From an uncultured Pseudomonadota bacterium (GTDB lineage Bacteria; Pseudomonadota; Gammaproteobacteria; Burkholderiales; Rhodocyclaceae), in contig CAJAHZ010000465.1 in the NCBI GenBank assembly GCA_903939665.1, forward strand, positions 1-9,679: DNA of 9,679 nucleotides, in the 5' to 3' direction. The stretch's first letter is position 1; each line of letters starts with the position of its first letter. Under the pieces are notes generated by a model. The model saw nothing but the letters and a program-made list of their open reading frames with translations. It searched no databases and was not told the origin of the DNA. The translations under genes were made by a program, and so were the position numbers. This document shows positions 5,374 through 9,679 of this stretch, in pieces.

Positions 5374-6867
5374 GGGCTTGGCTGTGGGCTTGGCTATTTT
5401 CCTGGCGGCAGACCTCGGTCGGCTTTCGGCTTTGGGCTTGCCGTCAGCCGCTGCTTTCGGCCTTGGCTTTGGTTTCGGCTTGCGCGCCAGCTCAGCCTTG
5501 GTTTCTGGCTTTGGCTTGGGCGAACGCCTGTTCTGCTCCGGCGGCTTCTTGTCGGCAAACGGGTTTTCCGAGATATTGAACTGGATGCGCAGCGGCGTGC
5601 CCTTCAGCTTGAACACGTCGCGGAACGCATGCTCCAGATAGCGCCGATAGGAATCCGGCACTTTTTCAAGCGCATTGCCGTGGATAACGATCAGCGGCGG
5701 ATTGCGCCCGCCCTGGTGGGCATAACGCATTTTCGGGCGAAAGATTCCGTTACGCGGCGGCGCTTGCTTGGCGACCGCATCGATCAGCACACGCGTCAGT
5801 TGCGGCGTCGACAAATCGGCAATCGCGGCCTTGTAAGCGGCATCAACCGAACGAAAGACCTGTTCGAGGCCCTGCCCCTTGAGCGCTGAAACGTAGTGAA
5901 AATTGGCAAAATCGAGAAACTTCATGCGCCGCTCAAGATCCACCTTGAGTTGCTCGCGAACGTAAGGATCAAGGCCGTCCCACTTATTCACCGCAACGAC
6001 CAGCGCACGACCGGATTCGACGACGAAGCCGGCGATATGCGCGTCCTGATCGGAAATCTCATGGTGCGCGTCGAGCACGAGGACCACTACATTGGCATCT
6101 TCGATCGACTGCAGCGTCTTGATCACCGAGAATTTCTCGATCGTCTCGAACACCTTGCCCTTGCGCCGCAAACCGGCAGTGTCGATCAGCGTGTAATTTC
6201 TGCCGCCCCGCTCGAAATCGATATAAATCGAGTCGCGCGTGGTTCCCGGCTGGTCAAAGGCGATGACGCGCTCTTCGCCGAGCAGCGCGTTGATCATGGT
6301 GCTCTTGCCGACGTTGGGACGACCGACGATCGCCACTTTCAACTCATCGGTTTCATCGTGCCCCTCGACAGGTTCCGGATAAGGCTCAAGCGCGAGTTCC
6401 ATCACGCCGCGCACACCCTCACCGTGCGCTGCAGAAATGCACAGCGGTTCGCCAAGGCCGAGTTCATGGAAGTCGGCAACAACGACGCCCTGATTCATGC
6501 CTTCAGCTTTGTTCACGGCAACAAAAACCGGGCGACCGGCCTTGCGCAGTTTGTTGGCAATATCCTTGTCGAGCGCGGTGATACCGGTGCGGCCATCGAC
6601 CACGAAAATGATGGCATCGGCCTCGACGATCGCCTGCTCGGTCTGGCGCGCCATTTCGTGCATGATGCCGTCTTTGGCCAGCGGTTCGAAGCCGCCGGTA
6701 TCAACGACCAGAAAAGCTTTGCTGCCAAGTTTTCCATGCCCGTAATGACGATCTCGCGTCAAACCGGGAATGTCGGCCACCAGTGCATCGCGCGTCTTGG
6801 TCAGGCGATTGAAGAGGGTCGATTTACCAACGTTGGGCCGGCCAACGAGAACGATAGTCGGCTTCAT
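5356..6867 (-). CDS. der: Ribosome assembly GTPase Der (EngA)
   Basis: Der is an essential GTPase with two G domains in tandem that acts in late 50S subunit assembly. In its 503 residues, G domain 1 has GRPNVGKST at 9-17, DTGG at 56-59 and NKAE at 119-122. G domain 2 has GRPNVGKST at 182-190, DTAG at 229-232 and NKWD at 294-297. The KH-like RNA-binding domain covers about 350-438 and includes KMRYAHQGGRNPP and the conserved PDSYRRYLE. Two things are unusual. The last 64 residues (440-503) are a Lys/Arg/Pro-rich tail with about 24 basic and 5 acidic residues. The linker between the G domains contains PYPEPVEG at 162-169, encoded by a repeat-like sequence. The ATG overlaps the bamB TGA (ATGA, 6864-6867), with GAGG 4 bases upstream. 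Confidence 0.97.
   Translation of the reverse strand: MKPTIVLVGRPNVGKSTLFNRLTKTRDALVADIPGLTRDRHYGHGKLGSKAFLVVDTGGFEPLAKDGIMHEMARQTEQAIVEADAIIFVVDGRTGITALDKDIANKLRKAGRPVFVAVNKAEGMNQGVVVADFHELGLGEPLCISAAHGEGVRGVMELALEPYPEPVEGHDETDELKVAIVGRPNVGKSTMINALLGEERVIAFDQPGTTRDSIYIDFERGGRNYTLIDTAGLRRKGKVFETIEKFSVIKTLQSIEDANVVVLVLDAHHEISDQDAHIAGFVVESGRALVVAVNKWDGLDPYVREQLKVDLERRMKFLDFANFHYVSALKGQGLEQVFRSVDAAYKAAIADLSTPQLTRVLIDAVAKQAPPRNGIFRPKMRYAHQGGRNPPLIVIHGNALEKVPDSYRRYLEHAFRDVFKLKGTPLRIQFNISENPFADKKPPEQNRRSPKPKPETKAELARKPKPKPRPKAAADGKPKAESRPRSAARKIAKPTAKPKPKRT
5359..5548 (-). repeat. Low-complexity repetitive DNA encoding the Lys/Pro tail of Der
   Basis: The plus strand here is a run of imperfect, short repeats built from words such as GGGCTTGGCT, GGCTTTGGGCTTG and GGCTTTGGTTTCGGC. 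On the coding strand these are AAG/AAA-CCC/CCG-type codons giving Lys-Pro, Arg-Pro and Ala-Lys units. The repeats are degenerate, with no constant period, but base use is clearly more skewed (coding strand rich in A and C) than in the rest of der. Such tracts tend to change length by replication slippage. Confidence 0.6.
6361..6378 (-). repeat. REP-like short sequence inside der (interdomain linker)
   Basis: The coding-strand 18-mer CCGGAACCTGTCGAGGGG lies in the linker between the two G domains and is read as part of PEPVEG. From memory, it agrees at 16 of 18 positions with CCTGAACCTGTCGAAGGG, a form of an abundant dispersed repeat in many proteobacterial genomes, whose translations give PEPVEG and PELVEG motifs. 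I see no second copy in this window, so repetitiveness in this genome is not shown. The element is short and the match could be chance. Confidence 0.35.
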
Positions 6868-8009
6868 TGGGCCTCGATGGCAAATACGCCACCGCTACGC
6901 GTCTGCAATACCAGGCTGCTGCCAAACGATTGCAATGAGGCAGCAACCGGGCTGCCATCGGTAACCACGCGAGCGGCAAACGAACCGTCCTCGCGACTCA
7001 GGAAATGCACCACCCCCTGCACGTCGGCAACGACAATGAGATTACGGCGGGCCAGCGGCGCGGTCAGGCGGCGCAGCGAGAGCTTGTCCTGCTTCCAGAT
7101 ACTGGCGCCGCTTGCTCTGTCGAGCGCGTGCACTGCGCCCTTGTCGTCCGAGACGTAAACATAACGACCATCAACAGTCAGGCCCGCCGCACTGGACATA
7201 TCGCGCGCCCAGACAAGATTTCCGCTACCCAGGTCAAAGCAGGCAACGCGGCCCTGAAAGGCGACTGCACAGATATCGCGCCCATCAATGACCGGCGGGC
7301 TGGTGATATCGGCAACACGGTCAAGCTCGGTCGTGCCTTTTGGCAGGGCAACGGTTCCTTCCCACAACGGCGCGCCGTTGGCCGTACTGACGGCGATCAG
7401 TTTGCCGCCGGGAAAGCCAGCAAAAACATATTTATCGGCCACCACCGGGCTGGCCGTAACGCGCAAAGACAATGCCGGAGTCGGGCGCTGGTAGATCCAC
7501 TTGCGCTTGCCATCAGCCACATCATAAGCCGCCAGCTTATTGTCACCGCTGCGCACGACGACCAGGCCTTCGCCCAATGCCGGGGCAGCGAGAATCTCGC
7601 TGGTTGCCTTGGCTTTCCATAGCGGCGTGCCATCGGCCGCAGAGAAAGCCAGAAGATCGCCCTTCGGCGAACCGACGACAACCATCTTTGCGTCAGCGCC
7701 TACACCGCCTGAAAGTGGCTGGCCGGCATTGATCCGCCACGCCTGCTTGCCGTCGTCCAGACGCACCACGTTGCCGTCTTTGCTTGCCGCATAAACCGAC
7801 GAACCGACGACTGCAGGCACCAACACATAATCATCGCCCTTGCCAACGTTTTCACGCCAGACGATGCGCGCCTCCGTTGTTGCGTTGATCGGCAGCAACT
7901 CGGCCATCTTGGGCCCGCTGGAACTGCCGGAAAACGGATTCATCGACTCGATGGTTGAGCAGCCCGCCAGCAGCAAAGGCAGCAAGGCTGCGGCAAAGCG
8001 TCGGTTCAT
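6864..8009 (-). CDS. bamB: Outer-membrane assembly lipoprotein BamB
   Basis: BamB is the beta-propeller lipoprotein of the BAM complex, which inserts beta-barrel proteins into the outer membrane; it docks on the periplasmic POTRA domains of BamA. The 381-residue protein starts with a lipoprotein signal peptide, MNRRF plus a hydrophobic core, and the lipobox LLAGC with Cys17. Residue 18 is Ser rather than Asp, which fits outer-membrane sorting. The mature part shows about eight repeats of roughly 40 residues with the PQQ-like propeller pattern, for example GNVVRLDDGKQAWRI, GDLLAFSAADGTPLWKA, KLIAVSTANGAPLWEG and GAVHALDRASGASIWKQ. E. coli BamB is 392 residues, so it is full length. GGGGAG at 8018-8023 lies 8 bases before the ATG. 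The start overlaps the upstream stop (TAATG) and the end overlaps der (ATGA). The bamB-der pairing is conserved widely. Confidence 0.96.
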   Translation of the reverse strand: MNRRFAAALLPLLLAGCSTIESMNPFSGSSSGPKMAELLPINATTEARIVWRENVGKGDDYVLVPAVVGSSVYAASKDGNVVRLDDGKQAWRINAGQPLSGGVGADAKMVVVGSPKGDLLAFSAADGTPLWKAKATSEILAAPALGEGLVVVRSGDNKLAAYDVADGKRKWIYQRPTPALSLRVTASPVVADKYVFAGFPGGKLIAVSTANGAPLWEGTVALPKGTTELDRVADITSPPVIDGRDICAVAFQGRVACFDLGSGNLVWARDMSSAAGLTVDGRYVYVSDDKGAVHALDRASGASIWKQDKLSLRRLTAPLARRNLIVVADVQGVVHFLSREDGSFAARVVTDGSPVAASLQSFGSSLVLQTRSGGVFAIEAQ

Positions 8010-8692
8010 TACTTGCTCTCCCCGAGCGAATCGAGTTTCTGCTGCAGCATCTCACGATACGGCGCATTGGCCTGTTTATCCTGCAGCGAATTCTTGCCCT
8101 TTCCCGTTTTGTCGGCTTCGTCGAGCTTGGCAAGCGCCGCCTGATAGGCCGTGCGCGCCTCCGACTTCTTGCCCTGGGCATTCAGCACATCGCCGCGGCT
8201 CTCGGCAAAACGGGTGGCGAAACCGGCGCTGACGCTGCCGTCGAGTTGCTTGAGTGCTTCATCGTAGGCTTTCTCGTCAAGCAGCACGGCCGCCAGACGC
8301 AAGCGCGCCAGATCGCGCAATTCATCCTTGCCGTGATCGACAACCCAGGCCAGTTGCACCTTGGCGGTTTTGTTATCGCCGGCATCGAACATCGCCTTGG
8401 CAGAAATCAGCGCGCCGAGCGGCGCGTAGGCGGTGCCGCCAAATTTTTCCAGCAGTTCGCCACTGGCCGCCTTCGCCCGCTGGGAATCTTTCTCCAACAC
8501 CGATTTTTGCAGCACGCTGTAGACCATCGAGGCCTGCGCCGTCTGATTGCGCTGATACCAGTTCCAGACCTGCCACGCGATAACGCCGATCGATGCCGCC
8601 GTCAGCAGACTGACGACCAGATTGCCATACTGCTTCCACCACACCTTGATTTCGTCAAGCTGTTCCTGTTCTTCGAGGTCATAGGTTGCCAT
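8009..8692 (-). CDS. yfgM: YfgM-like TPR inner-membrane protein
   Basis: YfgM is a single-pass inner-membrane protein with periplasmic TPR-like repeats; in E. coli it associates with the Sec translocon and the PpiD chaperone and assists newly exported proteins. From the ATG at 8692 it has 227 residues. It has a short acidic cytoplasmic N-terminus (MATYDLEEQEQLDEIKVWW), a membrane helix at about residues 25-43, then an alpha-helical, Ala-rich periplasmic region with repeated Leu/Ala/Tyr helix pairs (for example RGDVLNAQGKKSEARTAYQAAL). The C-terminal 35 residues are charged. I preferred this ATG to an in-frame TTG five codons upstream because it forms TAATG with the hisS stop, has GGAAG 7 bases before it, and begins like other family members. 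It lies between hisS and bamB as in E. coli. Confidence 0.9.
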   Translation of the reverse strand: MATYDLEEQEQLDEIKVWWKQYGNLVVSLLTAASIGVIAWQVWNWYQRNQTAQASMVYSVLQKSVLEKDSQRAKAASGELLEKFGGTAYAPLGALISAKAMFDAGDNKTAKVQLAWVVDHGKDELRDLARLRLAAVLLDEKAYDEALKQLDGSVSAGFATRFAESRGDVLNAQGKKSEARTAYQAALAKLDEADKTGKGKNSLQDKQANAPYREMLQQKLDSLGESK

Positions 8693-9679
8693 TACGCTTC
8701 TTCCCAATCCATAAATGAATTCATTATTTCGTCGGCGACATTGTCGACACTGACGCGCTTTTGCGCACCTTCTTCACGCAGGGGCTTGAGGGTGACCTCG
8801 CCTGCCGCCGCCTCATCGTCGCCAATGATGACGGCAAAGGTGGCGCCCGACGCATCGGCCTTTTTCATCTGCGATTTAAAACTGCCGCCGCCGCAGTGGA
8901 ACAGCACATCGATCCCATGATCACGCAAGCCTTCTGCAACACGCGGCGCGAGGCGCGACGCAGCCTCGCCCTGATGCACGAGATAGACATCGACGCTCTG
9001 CAGCGCCGGCTCGCCGCCGGACTCGCGAATCAAGGCAATCAAGCGCTCGACGCCCATCGCGAAACCGCAGGCGGGCGCCGACTTGCCGCCCAGTTGCTGG
9101 ACCAGACCGTCAAAACGGCCACCGGCGCAAACCGTGCCCTGCGCGCCAAGACGATCGGTCACCCACTCGAAAACCGTCAGATTGTAATAATCCAGCCCAC
9201 GGACCAGACGCGGGTTGATTTCAAACGGTTGCCCTGCATCACGCAGCACCTGCTGCACGCCGGCAAAATGCGCCAGGGATTCCTCGCCGAGGTGGTCGAT
9301 CAACTTCGGCGCGCCAATGATCATCTCCTGCATCGCAGGATTCTTGCTGTCGAGGATACGCAGCGGATTGGTGTGCAAACGCCGCTTCGCGTCTTCGTCA
9401 AGCAGTTCGGCGTGGCTCTCAAAGTAGGCGATCAATTCGGCGCGGTGCCGGGCGCGCTCTTCCGGCTGCCCCAGCGTATTGAGTTGCAGCTTGATGCCGT
9501 CAAGGCCGAGATCGTCCCAAAGGCGGGCGCCCATCAGGATTTGTTCGGCGTCAATATCCGGCCCGGAGAAACCGAGCGCCTCGACGCCAACCTGGTGAAA
9601 CTGGCGATAGCGCCCCTTCTGCGGGCGCTCATGGCGGTACATCTGCCCCATGTAGTACAGCCGCTGTGGCTGCTGGGCG
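8692..9679 (-). CDS. hisS: Histidyl-tRNA synthetase, N-terminus missing (runs off the window)
   Basis: HisRS charges tRNA-His with histidine in the cytoplasm. The visible 328 residues are the C-terminal three quarters; about 100 N-terminal residues, including motif 1, lie beyond position 9679. The first ATG in view (9649-9651) is internal: the reading frame stays open to the window edge, and the upstream codons give QQPQRLYYMGQMYRHERPQ, continuous with the family. Visible landmarks are motif 2 (RHERPQKGRYRQFHQVG), the histidine-specific LVRGLDYYN, GGRFDGL, and motif 3 (FAMGVERLIALI). The C-terminal anticodon-binding domain runs from about VDVYLVHQGEAA to the end, with HCGGGSFKSQMKKADASGA. The stop overlaps the yfgM start (TAATG). 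All expected motifs in the visible part are intact. Confidence 0.97.
   Translation of the reverse strand, partial: AQQPQRLYYMGQMYRHERPQKGRYRQFHQVGVEALGFSGPDIDAEQILMGARLWDDLGLDGIKLQLNTLGQPEERARHRAELIAYFESHAELLDEDAKRRLHTNPLRILDSKNPAMQEMIIGAPKLIDHLGEESLAHFAGVQQVLRDAGQPFEINPRLVRGLDYYNLTVFEWVTDRLGAQGTVCAGGRFDGLVQQLGGKSAPACGFAMGVERLIALIRESGGEPALQSVDVYLVHQGEAASRLAPRVAEGLRDHGIDVLFHCGGGSFKSQMKKADASGATFAVIIGDDEAAAGEVTLKPLREEGAQKRVSVDNVADEIMNSFMDWEEA

Noticed and set aside
5896..7158. A 420-codon open frame on the plus strand, opposite der and the end of bamB
   Set aside because: It lies antisense to two well-identified genes and has no recognisable domain; its translation is rich in His, Arg and Asp as expected for the reverse complement of GC-rich coding DNA. 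It crosses the der-bamB junction, and rare use of Leu TTA/CTA and Ser TCA codons in der explains its openness.
7955..8920. A 321-codon plus-strand frame opposite bamB, yfgM and hisS
   Set aside because: It spans three conserved genes on the other strand and shows no family features.
1..9679. Search for mobile elements, CRISPR arrays, tRNA or rRNA genes, defence systems or an undescribed gene cluster
   Set aside because: Nearly every base is accounted for by eleven conserved housekeeping genes in a familiar order; no transposase, integrase, regularly spaced direct repeats, cloverleaf or unexplained protein-coding gene was seen.

Overview
This window is a GC-rich chromosomal housekeeping region. 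Every supported gene lies on the minus strand, so transcription runs from the high-coordinate end to the low-coordinate end. The gene set and order (hisS, yfgM, bamB, der, hfq, hflX, hflK, hflC, a DUF2065 gene, hisZ, purA) match what I know of betaproteobacteria. The Rhodocyclales or a close relative is my best guess from protein resemblance; this is inference and no search was run. I see no phage genes, transposase, CRISPR array, tRNA, rRNA or toxin-antitoxin genes. I also see no undescribed multi-gene system, and the interesting points are small-scale ones.

In transcription order, the first block (9679 down to 5356) holds the 3' part of hisS, a YfgM-like TPR membrane protein, the BamB lipoprotein and the double GTPase Der. 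The three junctions are TAATG, TAATG and ATGA overlaps, so this is almost certainly one translationally coupled operon. It combines tRNA charging, secretion and outer-membrane protein assembly, and ribosome assembly.

A 116-bp gap (5240-5355) separates der from hfq. It is the largest gap in the window and carries a clear inverted repeat. It is the natural place for an hfq leader and promoter, although I could not recognise convincing -35 and -10 boxes.

The second block (5239 down to 1) is hfq, hflX, hflK, hflC, a DUF2065 two-helix membrane protein, hisZ, and the first 66 codons of purA, which runs off the window. Except for the 107-bp hfq-hflX gap and a 20-bp hflX-hflK gap, these genes overlap by 1 to 8 bases. 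The order is that of the enterobacterial hfq-hflX-hflK-hflC-yjeT-purA region with hisZ inserted between the DUF2065 gene and purA. The block joins RNA-chaperone regulation, a ribosome-associated GTPase, the HflKC membrane complex that works with FtsH, and histidine and purine nucleotide synthesis.

Sites that deserve a second look are the long basic Lys/Pro tail of Der, a short repeat-like sequence in the linker between its two G domains, the inverted repeat in the hfq leader, the hairpin just after hfq, and the placement of hisZ.
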